38,249 bases of DNA from Bacteroidota bacterium (GTDB taxonomy: Bacteria > Bacteroidota > Bacteroidia > Chitinophagales > Saprospiraceae), in assembly GCA_009908745.1 (NCBI GenBank), contig JAAAOU010000420.1:1-38249 (forward strand), in the 5' to 3' direction. The position numbers and the translations under genes were made by a program. Positions within the stretch are counted from its first letter, which is position 1; every line of letters starts with the position of its first letter. The notes under the pieces were generated by a model, which saw only the letters and a list, made by a program, of their open reading frames with translations, was not told where the DNA came from and did no database searches. This document shows, in pieces, positions 1 through 8,596 of the stretch.

Positions 1-307
1 CGTGATCTCGCCGGAGTCCTGCTCCTCTATCCTGTGGCGCAGCTGGGACTACAAAGAACAGGCAGCCGAAGCACTGAAGCTCACGGCTGACCACATGCAC
101 GAATTCGGCATCGTAGACGGTATCATCAAAGAGCCGCTCGGCGGCGCGCATTCCGCTCCCGAAGAAATGGCAAAGCTGCTCAAACGGCAGATCAAAAAAG
201 CCATCGCTGAAGTACAGGACATGTCAGCGGAAGAACGCATCGAAGCCCGTATCGAAAAGTACGCGAATATCGGTGTCTACGACCATGAGCCAGCATCAGA
301 ATCCTGA
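1..307 (+). CDS. accA: acetyl-CoA carboxylase carboxyltransferase subunit alpha, C-terminal part (truncated by window edge)
   Basis: VISPESCSSILWRSWDYKEQAAEALKLTA... GIVDGIIKEPLGGAH matches the AccA C-terminal region; open at 5' edge. Confidence 0.93.
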   Translation, partial: VISPESCSSILWRSWDYKEQAAEALKLTADHMHEFGIVDGIIKEPLGGAHSAPEEMAKLLKRQIKKAIAEVQDMSAEERIEARIEKYANIGVYDHEPASES

Positions 308-337
308 TACCGCAGCGGGCTAAAAAAGCACATTTAA

Positions 338-895
338 ATGGGATGGATCCAAAATATAAGGTTGAAAGCGCACCACCGTCGGCTGCAACAACAGCTCAAG
401 CGGCGATCAGCGCCCAAAGGCAGGGACAAAGTCAATTTGGCTAATGCCCAACAGGTGGGCCTGCTTTTCCAAGGCGACGAGCCGGACGTCTGCAAACAGG
501 TGCAACAATACGCCGACCAGCTCCGCAAGCGCGGCAAGCAAGTCCGGCTGCTCGGTTACTTGGACCAGCACAAGGAAGGGGAAGAACGGGCCTTTAAAAA
601 CTACACCAAAAAGCAACTGGACTGGACCTACCGGCCTACCGGCCCGCTTGTCGAGGAATTCACCAAGCAGCCTTTCGACCTGTTGATTCACCTCAGCCTG
701 TCTTCAAGTTTGCACCAAGCCTATATCATGGCGACCTCGGACGCCAAACTGCGCGTGGGCCCGTCCACAGAATTCACCTATGCCTATGACCTGATGATTG
801 AGCTAACCAGCAGAGCAGGCCTTACCGCTTTCATCGAACAGATGGAAATGCTGCTCGGCAAAACCAATACACCACATGAGCCAGCCAATTCTTAG
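338..895 (+). CDS. DUF6913-like conserved protein
   Basis: VGLLFQGDEP...LRKRGKQVRLLGYLD...FTKKQLDW...QPFDLLIHLSL pattern; overlaps the dapA start by 20 bp. Confidence 0.75.
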   Translation: MGWIQNIRLKAHHRRLQQQLKRRSAPKGRDKVNLANAQQVGLLFQGDEPDVCKQVQQYADQLRKRGKQVRLLGYLDQHKEGEERAFKNYTKKQLDWTYRPTGPLVEEFTKQPFDLLIHLSLSSSLHQAYIMATSDAKLRVGPSTEFTYAYDLMIELTSRAGLTAFIEQMEMLLGKTNTPHEPANS

Positions 896-1766
896 TGGCA
901 CCGGGGTGGCTTTAGTGACGCCATTCCGCAACAAGAGCATTGACTTCCCGGCCTTAGAGGGCATGATCAACCACGTTATTGAGGGCGGGGTAGACTTTAT
1001 CGTCTCCTTGGGCACCACAGGCGAGGCCATCACCCAAAGCGTAGACGAATGCCGGCAGGTACTTGATTTCACTATCGAAAAGACAGACGGCCGGGTCCCT
1101 ATCGTCGCCGGCTTGTTTGGCGGGAACTATACGGACAAAATCGTAGCGGGGCTCCAAAGCTATAACTTCGATGGGATTACGGCCATCATGTCAAGCAGCC
1201 CGGCCTACAGCAAACCCTCGCAAGAGGGCATCTTCCGCCACTACATGGCACTAGCGGAAGCCTCTCCACGGCCCATCATCATCTACAACGTGCCGGGCCG
1301 TACTAGCAGCAATATCGAGGCGGAAACAACGGTGCGACTGGCCCACGCCAGCGACAAGTTTATCGCTGTAAAAGAAGCATCCGGAGATTTGGCGCAAGCC
1401 ATGAGCATCATCAAAGAAAAACCCGGCCGCTTTCAGGTGTGGTCGGGGGAAGACCCGCTGACCTTACCCATGCTGGCCTGCGGGGCGACAGGCGTGATCT
1501 CCGTCATCGCCAATGCTTTCCCTAAGCCTTTTTCCGGCATGGTCCGCCACGCTATGCAAGGGGCGCTCATCGAAGCCCGCGAGCTCAACGAACTGCTGCA
1601 CGATATCCACCCGCACCTCTACGCGCACGGCAACCCGGCGGGCGTCAAAGCCGTGCTCGATATGCTGGGGCTGTGCAGCAAGGAAGTGCGCATCCCGCTC
1701 ACCAGCCTGCCTGATGCGGCCTGCCAGCGCTTGCGCGCGGAATTGAAGAAGGCGGGGGTGGTTTGA
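876..1766 (+). CDS. dapA: 4-hydroxy-tetrahydrodipicolinate synthase
   Basis: GTGVALVTPF, SLGTTGEA, YNVPGRT, IAVKEASGD motifs. Confidence 0.97.
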   Translation: MSQPILSGTGVALVTPFRNKSIDFPALEGMINHVIEGGVDFIVSLGTTGEAITQSVDECRQVLDFTIEKTDGRVPIVAGLFGGNYTDKIVAGLQSYNFDGITAIMSSSPAYSKPSQEGIFRHYMALAEASPRPIIIYNVPGRTSSNIEAETTVRLAHASDKFIAVKEASGDLAQAMSIIKEKPGRFQVWSGEDPLTLPMLACGATGVISVIANAFPKPFSGMVRHAMQGALIEARELNELLHDIHPHLYAHGNPAGVKAVLDMLGLCSKEVRIPLTSLPDAACQRLRAELKKAGVV

Positions 1767-1773
1767 GGGTTGG

Positions 1774-1804
1774 CCCGCCTTCGCGTGAAGCTACGGCGGA
1801 CAGG
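1774..1804 (+). repeat. 31-bp repeat CCCGCCTTCGCGTGAAGCTACGGCGGACAGG, perfect inverted copy at 4748-4778
   Basis: Identical reverse complement read directly in the sequence. Confidence 0.95.
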
Positions 1805-1824
1805 GAAAGTTGCAGGGTTGAAAA

Positions 1825-1920
1825 GTTAGTTGGCCGGTTAGCTGGCGATGCCGTTGGAAAGTTGCCCCTGAAGGCGGATGCCCAAAGTAGTCCTTCGGGG
1901 TTGCTGGCTGGTTAGCTGGC
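1825..1920 (+). repeat. Two copies of a ~22-bp motif (GTTAGTTGGCCGGTTAGCTGGC at 1825-1846; GGTTGCTGGCTGGTTAGCTGGC at 1899-1920), related copy at 4669-4691
   Basis: Direct reading of both units. Confidence 0.8.
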
Positions 1921-2110
1921 GCTGGTAATCAAGTACGGCGTCCTCCCTGCCTACCAGCAGATAGGTGTGCCTCTGCGTACGACACACATTCTTGCCCCCT
2001 CGTTTCCAAAAACTTTGTCACCCTTCAAGCAAAACTTCAATAATGCCTATTTAGAAAAGCGAGAAATGGGTATATTACCATGCTAAAATCTCTCATCAAC
2101 CCACTGCGCT

Positions 2111-4606
2111 ATGAAAAGCCTCTACCTGTTCAGTTTATTCGCGCTGTTCTGTGCGCCGCTTTGGTCGCAATCATTTTCCAAACAACTTTTATTTCCCGAC
2201 ACAAGTGCCAATGCCGTTCGTTGGCACCAAGACCTGTTCCCGACATCAGATGGGGGGTATTTTTACGCTGCGGGGGATTATAATCTAGATGCTGCGGTGC
2301 TCCTCTGTAAGTTTACAGCTGATGGCGAACTGACTTGGGCAACGGAGTTGTATCTACAAGAAGAATATTGGTTTGCATTAGACGTCGATGTAATTGAAAC
2401 CCAATCAGGCGGAGCAATGGTGCATCTCGAAATGGAAAGAGAAAACCTTGACCGGAGAACACACATAGTCAAGCTTGATTCCGAAGGTACGCTTGAGTTT
2501 TCCTTTGAGCTGCCGATCCGTCCATCTCTATTTAGTGGTGCTATTCTCTCTGAAAACAACCGCTTATTCCGCTTTGGTGACCAGTATCTCCTAACTGGTA
2601 TTAAATTCTTAAATAGCCACAGCAGTGTCGTAATTTGCCTTGCCGCATGGAATGAAGATGGGGTGGTCACCAACAGTGAAACCTGGAAAGTTGGTAACTT
2701 TGACCGCCTTTATCAATCCAGTATTAGCCTAGGACAAAATAATCAGGTTCAACTAGCTTGTTTCGGGAGTAAAGCTGGAGATCAAGACACCATCACAGAT
2801 GGGACGATACTTTTTTCTGTAGATGTCAATGACTGGGAAACGGCTAGTTGCAGCTTTCATCCTGATGAGAAATGTGTCATAAACGATATCGCATCAGATG
2901 AAAATGGGTGGTATTACATTTTCGATCTGGACAATACGATATTGATAGATACTTCCACCATTGCCCACTTCGACTACGAGGGAAATCTGAAATGGTCACA
3001 GAACATGCACAACGTCTCTGGCCTAGTAACTACAGAGGACGCTTTGCTTGCGAGGCGCGAAGATACGCTGGACATGGTAACCCTGGCAGCACTCAGCAAG
3101 GGGGACGGCACCTTACTATGGAATAGCGTGCTGTGGGACTTTATAAGCTATCCTCTGACTTATAAACCTGTTGAATTGGCCGGAGGCGGCATTTTGTGGA
3201 TGGGCTATAACTATAACAAAGAAATACACGCCATGGTAAAAATGGACGCGCAAGGACAAATTGCCGACTGCAACAACTTTGCCCGCTGCGACCTGGAAAC
3301 CTTACCTCCTAGCCCCTTACCTGACTTTGAGCCTATTGAGATCACTTCCATACCGTTGCCTGAGCAGGTTCCCGTCACCATTACCTCCCGGCCCGTTACT
3401 TTAGAGTCGGTGCCTTATTGCCCGGATTTCAACTTCACGGCAGATTTCGCCGTGCCCGACACCGTGTGCCAGAAGGATACAGTCACCGCCCTGCCATTCA
3501 AGGAATCTTCCGTACTGCCGATCTCCTCCGGCTGGGACGTAACGCCAGCTGTCCCGGACAACCTTGCAGCGGACAGCATTACTTTTGTAGCCGAAGAAGA
3601 AGGGCCCTACACTATCCAGCACGAGGTGAGCCTGCTGGGCTGCCAAGATAGCGCTACCCAAGGCATCCACGTTCTGGGTGGCCCCACCTTTGCGCTGCCC
3701 ACCGACACTTCGACCTGCGCTGGCGACAGCCTGCTGCTAGACAGCGGGCTAGACCCATCTCTCTATACGCTGGAATGGCAAAACGGGGACAGCACACAAG
3801 CAATTTGGGCCGGCACGGCGGGGGTGTATTGGCTGTCTGCGGTTTCAAAAGCGACTTCATGCGAAAATGCAGATACCACACGATTGTCCATTTTAGAAAA
3901 ACCATCAACAGGCCTGCCTTCTTCGGCTAGTTTTTGCGAAGGCGAAACCTTAACCATAGAGCCGCCTGAAAAGGATCTTAGCTTCCGCTGGAGCACTGGC
4001 GATACCTTGGCGGCCCTTACCATCAACCAAGCGGGCACCTACCAGCTTACTGTCACCAATGTGCAGGGCTGCCGCGCGACGGATAGCTTACAAGCTGTAG
4101 TGCTGCCAGCCCCACAATTTCGGTATTCTCCTGATACGACTTTTTGCCCTGGCCGGCCTTTATTGCTCCGGGCGGAGGCGCTATCAGAAGACGAGCTGCA
4201 ATGGCTGTGGCCGGACGGCAGCAATAGCGGCCGCTTTCAGCCTGGTACTACGGGGACTTTCCCCCTCATTGTCTCGAATGCCGCTTGCTCCGATACCGTG
4301 TTTATTCAAGTAGAAAAAGGGGACTGCCGGTCAGACGTCTTCATACCGTCCGCTTTTTCGCCCAATGACGACGGCCGCAATGATGTTTTCAAGGTTTATG
4401 GCCCGGAGATAGAACTTATACGCCTGCAGATTTACGACCGATGGGGTGGGTTGCTGTATGAGGGGGAAAGTACTAATGCACAGTGGGACGGCACCTTTGC
4501 AAACCGGCCTGCCAATCCCGGCCAGTACGTTTATGTCTTGCAATACCTGGATCAGCTGGATCTGGAGGTGTATCAAAAAACCGGCCGTGTTTTGTTGCTG
4601 CGGTAG
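2111..4606 (+). CDS. Secreted protein with C-terminal gliding-motility-associated / T9SS type-B sorting domain
   Basis: Signal peptide MKSLYLFSLFALFCAPLWSQ; C-terminus VFIPSAFSPNDDGRNDVFKVYG...LQIYDRWGGLLYEG...WDGTFANRPANPGQYVYVLQY. Confidence 0.92.
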   Translation: MKSLYLFSLFALFCAPLWSQSFSKQLLFPDTSANAVRWHQDLFPTSDGGYFYAAGDYNLDAAVLLCKFTADGELTWATELYLQEEYWFALDVDVIETQSGGAMVHLEMERENLDRRTHIVKLDSEGTLEFSFELPIRPSLFSGAILSENNRLFRFGDQYLLTGIKFLNSHSSVVICLAAWNEDGVVTNSETWKVGNFDRLYQSSISLGQNNQVQLACFGSKAGDQDTITDGTILFSVDVNDWETASCSFHPDEKCVINDIASDENGWYYIFDLDNTILIDTSTIAHFDYEGNLKWSQNMHNVSGLVTTEDALLARREDTLDMVTLAALSKGDGTLLWNSVLWDFISYPLTYKPVELAGGGILWMGYNYNKEIHAMVKMDAQGQIADCNNFARCDLETLPPSPLPDFEPIEITSIPLPEQVPVTITSRPVTLESVPYCPDFNFTADFAVPDTVCQKDTVTALPFKESSVLPISSGWDVTPAVPDNLAADSITFVAEEEGPYTIQHEVSLLGCQDSATQGIHVLGGPTFALPTDTSTCAGDSLLLDSGLDPSLYTLEWQNGDSTQAIWAGTAGVYWLSAVSKATSCENADTTRLSILEKPSTGLPSSASFCEGETLTIEPPEKDLSFRWSTGDTLAALTINQAGTYQLTVTNVQGCRATDSLQAVVLPAPQFRYSPDTTFCPGRPLLLRAEALSEDELQWLWPDGSNSGRFQPGTTGTFPLIVSNAACSDTVFIQVEKGDCRSDVFIPSAFSPNDDGRNDVFKVYGPEIELIRLQIYDRWGGLLYEGESTNAQWDGTFANRPANPGQYVYVLQYLDQLDLEVYQKTGRVLLLR

Positions 4607-4679
4607 CGGATCGGATACGCTCTTTATTCTGGTGGAGTTATAACGTTGTAAAGTTGGGACTTTGTAAAGTTAGCTGGCT

Positions 4680-4731
4680 GGTTAGCTAACCCTGAAGGAC
4701 TCCACTCCCTGCGGTCGTTCCGCCTTCAGGG
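4680..4731. repeat. Palindrome GGTTAGCTAACC followed by a hairpin with 9-10 bp arms (ACCCTGAAGG...CCTTCAGGGT)
   Basis: Inverted arms read directly; may act as terminator or repeat module. Confidence 0.7.
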
Positions 4732-4747
4732 TAAACCCTTCAACCTT

Positions 4748-4778
4748 CCTGTCCGCCGTAGCTTCACGCGAAGGCGGG
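4748..4778 (-). repeat. Inverted copy of the 31-bp repeat at 1774-1804
   Basis: CCTGTCCGCCGTAGCTTCACGCGAAGGCGGG. Confidence 0.95.
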
Positions 4779-4782
4779 CTAA

Positions 4783-4921
4783 CCTTTCAACTTTCCCAAC
4801 TCTTCAACCCTTCAACTTTCCCAACCTTTCAACTTTTCAACTTTTCAACCTTTCAACTTTCCCAACCCTTCAACCCTTCAACCTTCCCAACCTTTCAACT
4901 TTCCCAACCCTTCAACTTTTC
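4783..4921. repeat. Degenerate ~9-bp tandem array (TTCAACYYT / TTCCCAACC type units), abutting the hemN stop codon
   Basis: Continuous run of CTTTCAACTTTCCCAACTCTTCAACCC... Confidence 0.9.
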
Positions 4922-6275
4922 AAACCGACTGGCTAAACAACGCCCCCTCCGGCTTCCGCCGCCAGTACCGGGCATCTAGTGCCAAGGCGATATTACGTAT
5001 AAACGGGTAACCAGCCGGCTCCACCGTAAGGCGGTACGGCTCACGCTTCACCAGGCCATCCCGTTCCAGCTCATCCATGCGGGCGATACCGGCGTACAGC
5101 GCGGCACACTGCTGTTCTTCTTGCTGCCAACTCGTCTCGTGCCGGCACATGAGATTCAGAATATGGTGGCGCAGGATTTCATCTTCCCCGGACAACAAGT
5201 GCCCCTTGATGATGGGCAGCCGGCCGCTGTCGACAATTTCCTGGTAGCGTTCAATTTTTTTCTCGTTCTGAATATAGCCATCCCAGCTGTCGCTGATGGA
5301 GGAGGCTCCCAATGCAAGGTTGAGCTCGGTGTTGAAAGGCGTGTACCCCATGAAGTTGCGGTGCAAATGGCCGGCCTCCATCGCCTGGCAAAGACTGTCT
5401 TTGGGCAAAGCGAAGTGGTCCATGCCGATTTCGATATAGCCGGCTTCTTCCAATAGCTCGCAGCCTAGCTCGTACAGTTCCCGCTTTTCCTCGCCCGTAG
5501 GCAGGTCGGCTTCGGAATAGGCGCGTTGGCTGGGGCTGATCCAAGGCACATGGGCGTAGCTGTAGAAGGCGATGCGCTCGGGCAAGAGGGCCTTTACTTT
5601 TTTGACGGTGTCGATGACGTGCGCTTTCGTCTGCAACGGCAAGCCGAAGATGAGGTCATAGTTGATGGACTCGTAACCCAGCTCGCGGGCCCTCTTCGTC
5701 ACCTGCACCACATCTTCAAAGGTCTGCTTGCGGTTGATGATTGCCAGTATTTCCGGCGCAAAATCCTGAATGCCGATGCTCAGGCGGGTGAACCCGAGTT
5801 CACGCAGGACCTGCAAGTGCTCCGGTGAAGTGGTACCGGGGTGGGCTTCGAAGCCAAACTCATACTGCTCCGCTAAGTCCACATCTTCTAGAATAGCGGA
5901 CAGTAAGTGGTGGAGATTTTGAGGCGAGAAAAAAGTCGGCGTGCCGCCCCCGAGGTGCAGTTCGCGCAGTACGGGTTTGCCCGGCAGCAAATCGCGGTAC
6001 AGGCGCCATTCCTTCAGTACCGCCTCGATGTAGGGGGATTCTACAGCGTGATTTTTGGTGATGCGCTTGTTGCAGCCGCAGTAAGTGCAGAGCGCCTCAC
6101 AGAACGGCAGGTGCAGATAAAGGCTGATTTCGTTCTGGCGCTGGAAAGCCTGCACGACTTTTTGTTTCCAGGCTTTTTCGGCCGGGGGCGTTTCGTTCCA
6201 GTAGGGCACCGTAGGGTAACTGGTGTAACGAGGCACAGGAACGTTGTACTTTTCCAATAGCTGTTGTTGAGTCAT
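4920..6275 (-). CDS. hemN: oxygen-independent coproporphyrinogen III oxidase
   Basis: PRYTSYPTVPYW, YLHLPFCEALCTYCGCNKRITK radical-SAM CxxxCxxC motif, LHLGGGTPTF. Confidence 0.96.
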   Translation of the reverse strand: MTQQQLLEKYNVPVPRYTSYPTVPYWNETPPAEKAWKQKVVQAFQRQNEISLYLHLPFCEALCTYCGCNKRITKNHAVESPYIEAVLKEWRLYRDLLPGKPVLRELHLGGGTPTFFSPQNLHHLLSAILEDVDLAEQYEFGFEAHPGTTSPEHLQVLRELGFTRLSIGIQDFAPEILAIINRKQTFEDVVQVTKRARELGYESINYDLIFGLPLQTKAHVIDTVKKVKALLPERIAFYSYAHVPWISPSQRAYSEADLPTGEEKRELYELGCELLEEAGYIEIGMDHFALPKDSLCQAMEAGHLHRNFMGYTPFNTELNLALGASSISDSWDGYIQNEKKIERYQEIVDSGRLPIIKGHLLSGEDEILRHHILNLMCRHETSWQQEEQQCAALYAGIARMDELERDGLVKREPYRLTVEPAGYPFIRNIALALDARYWRRKPEGALFSQSV

Positions 6276-6297
6276 GGCTTATGCGTTGTAAGTGCGG

Positions 6298-6305
6298 CAA
6301 AAGTA
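6298..6305 (-). promoter_or_regulatory. Bacteroidota -7 element TACTTTTG of hemN
   Basis: Matches TAnnTTTG, 23 bp upstream of the hemN start. Confidence 0.55.
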
Positions 6306-6349
6306 GCCCGGCCGTCCAGCGCAGACGGTGAGATATGCAATGGGAGGGC

Positions 6350-6363
6350 GTGATTTTAATCAT
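6350..6363. promoter_or_regulatory. Candidate FNR/CRP-family site GTGATTTTAATCAT upstream of hemN
   Basis: Core TGAT-N4-ATCA symmetric match. Confidence 0.5.
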
Positions 6364-6457
6364 CACTTGCAGGTATTGATGGCCGTGTGGCAACAGGAAG
6401 CGCAAAAAATCAAAAACAAAGGCCTGAGCCTAGCTGTTTGACCCACAAAACCACCGT

Positions 6458-7063
6458 ATGGACAACCTCTGGTCCTATTTCAAAAACCTTTTCCGCCAAG
6501 CCGAAGAAAGCTCCCCCAGCCAGCCGCTAGTACACGAGCTGATAGAGCGGAACGAGGAAGAGCAAAAGGACTACACTTTTTGGAAAGAGACGCTGGTGCT
6601 CCGCCGCCTGCTCGACTGGCTGAGCGACCAATACGCCATCTACCGGGTGGACCGCGACCGTATAGACGAGGCCATCGACTTTCTCGACACCCCTTCCTCC
6701 AAGGGCTTCGTCGTACACTTCCACGAAACCCGCTACAGCCAGCGGGATGTCACGCATTTCTTTGATTACCTCAAGGAAAAAGTACTGAGCCTGAACTACC
6801 GCACCCAAATTTCTGACCTGCGTACTTACAACCGTGCCACTTGGGTAGAAACCGTGCAACGCCACTACCTCAAGCCCGGCCTTACGATCCGACAGCCGGG
6901 AGCCGACGGCAAATTCACCCAAAAATTCGGCAACGTTATGATTGAGCTGGAACTGCGGGACGATGCCGTCTACAACCTCCGCTTTCGCGCCACCATCTAC
7001 AAGGACAGTCAATTTAAAGAAGCCGCCGAATTCAAGGAACTGATGCAGCAGTTGGTCGCTTAA
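6458..7063 (+). CDS. hypothetical protein
   Basis: 201-aa ORF with coding-like composition between defined neighbours. Confidence 0.75.
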   Translation: MDNLWSYFKNLFRQAEESSPSQPLVHELIERNEEEQKDYTFWKETLVLRRLLDWLSDQYAIYRVDRDRIDEAIDFLDTPSSKGFVVHFHETRYSQRDVTHFFDYLKEKVLSLNYRTQISDLRTYNRATWVETVQRHYLKPGLTIRQPGADGKFTQKFGNVMIELELRDDAVYNLRFRATIYKDSQFKEAAEFKELMQQLVA

Positions 7064-7133
7064 GCCGCAGCTTAGCTCGAAAAAATATGTGCTCTTCCGC
7101 CCCGTATGCTAATTTGAAAACAAAACTCAACAC

Positions 7134-8462
7134 ATGAAACCACTCACTTTCCTTCTCTTGGCTGTACTGACGAGCGCGGTGTTTTCGAATGCGCAAACCT
7201 TCGACCGCGATAAGCTGGACAGCTTGCTCAGCTACGTGGAAGCCAACCAAAAAAGCATGGGCAGCCTAGCTATCTTGCAAGACGGCAAAGTCGTATACAA
7301 ACGGGCGATTGGTTACGCCAACGTCGCCGGACAGGGCAAAGCCAATGCAGCTACCCGGTATGGCATCGGCTCCATTTCCAAAACCTTTACCGCCGTATTG
7401 ACGCTGCAATTGGCAGAAGACGGCAAGCTTTCGCTGGATAATACGCTGGACCAATATTTCCCCACTCTACCTAATGCCGACAGCATCACCATAGAGCAGT
7501 TGCTGCAACACCGCTCCGGCCTGCACAATTTTACAGACGATGTAGACTATATGGAAAAAATGGAGGAACCTATGGCACGGGAAGCACTATTGGAGTGGTT
7601 CGTAGAAAAAGGCGTCGACTTTGCGCCCGACGAGCAGATGAAGTACTCCAACACGGGATACGTCGTACTGTCCTTTATCCTAGAAGAAGCCAGCGGAAAA
7701 AGCTACGCGGAATTGCTGCAAGAGCGTATCGCCAACCCCTGTGGATTGCAAGACACCTACATGCCCGCCGAAGTAGTGGGCGAGCAAGAACAAGAAGCGC
7801 TTTCCTATCAGCGGGAAGGTGAAAACTGGACGCCTTCCACCAAGACCCACCCTTCTATACCTATCGGTGCCGGCTCCATTATTTCTACCGCTGAAGACCT
7901 CACGACCTTCTTCCACTGCCTGTTCGAGGGGAAACTCGTCAGCGAAGCGCATTTGCAGGAGATGACTAAAATGGTAGACAGCTACGGCTACGGCATATTC
8001 AGCATTCCGTTCTACGACAAAACCAGCTACGGGCATACCGGCGGGATTGACGGATTCAGCTCAGTGGCCAGCTATTTTCCGGAAGAGCAGATGGGCGTTG
8101 CTTATTTGTCTAACGGCGCAGTCATGTCCAACAACGACCTGCTCATCGGTGCCCTGAGCATCTACTTCGGCAAGCCTTATGAGTTCCCGGAGTTCAAGCA
8201 GGCAATAGCGGTAAATGCAGAGGAGCTGAAAATATACGAAGGCAACTATACGTCGGATGTAGTCCCGCTCGACATTAAGGTATTTGTGGAAGGAGAAACC
8301 CTCAAAGCACAAGCGACCGGCCAAGGCGCTTTCCCCTTGGAGCCCTTCGCCGAGCATCAGTTCCAGTTCGAGCCCGCCAAAGTAGAAATTGAGTTTATGC
8401 CCGGAGAAGGCAAGCTCATACTGCGGCAAGGCGGGGAGTACGAATTCACAAAGGAGCAGTAG
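7134..8462 (+). CDS. serine hydrolase, beta-lactamase/penicillin-binding (class C) family
   Basis: Signal peptide; IGSISKTFTAVLTLQL (SxxK), YSNTGYVVL (YxN), GHTGGIDGF. Confidence 0.92.
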   Translation: MKPLTFLLLAVLTSAVFSNAQTFDRDKLDSLLSYVEANQKSMGSLAILQDGKVVYKRAIGYANVAGQGKANAATRYGIGSISKTFTAVLTLQLAEDGKLSLDNTLDQYFPTLPNADSITIEQLLQHRSGLHNFTDDVDYMEKMEEPMAREALLEWFVEKGVDFAPDEQMKYSNTGYVVLSFILEEASGKSYAELLQERIANPCGLQDTYMPAEVVGEQEQEALSYQREGENWTPSTKTHPSIPIGAGSIISTAEDLTTFFHCLFEGKLVSEAHLQEMTKMVDSYGYGIFSIPFYDKTSYGHTGGIDGFSSVASYFPEEQMGVAYLSNGAVMSNNDLLIGALSIYFGKPYEFPEFKQAIAVNAEELKIYEGNYTSDVVPLDIKVFVEGETLKAQATGQGAFPLEPFAEHQFQFEPAKVEIEFMPGEGKLILRQGGEYEFTKEQ

Positions 8463-8527
8463 GCGGTTGTTAAAAGCCCGGTAGATTCCGTATATTTGAA
8501 CTATATCGGCGGTCCGTCGGTATACGA

Positions 8528-8571
8528 AGGCAGTAGAGATAGCGCGACGATTGGCGCTACCTCCGCTGCCT
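8528..8571 (+). other. Strong hairpin in the intergenic region/5' leader of the GH3 gene
   Basis: AGGCAGTAGAGATAGCGC-gacgattg-GCGCTACCTCCGCTGCCT, ~18-bp stem with two mismatches. Confidence 0.8.
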
Positions 8572-8596
8572 AACCACCAACAATACCATCGCCTCA

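Noticed and set aside
4783-4921. Possible CRISPR array
   Set aside because: Units are ~9 bp, contiguous and degenerate, with no spacers and no cas genes.
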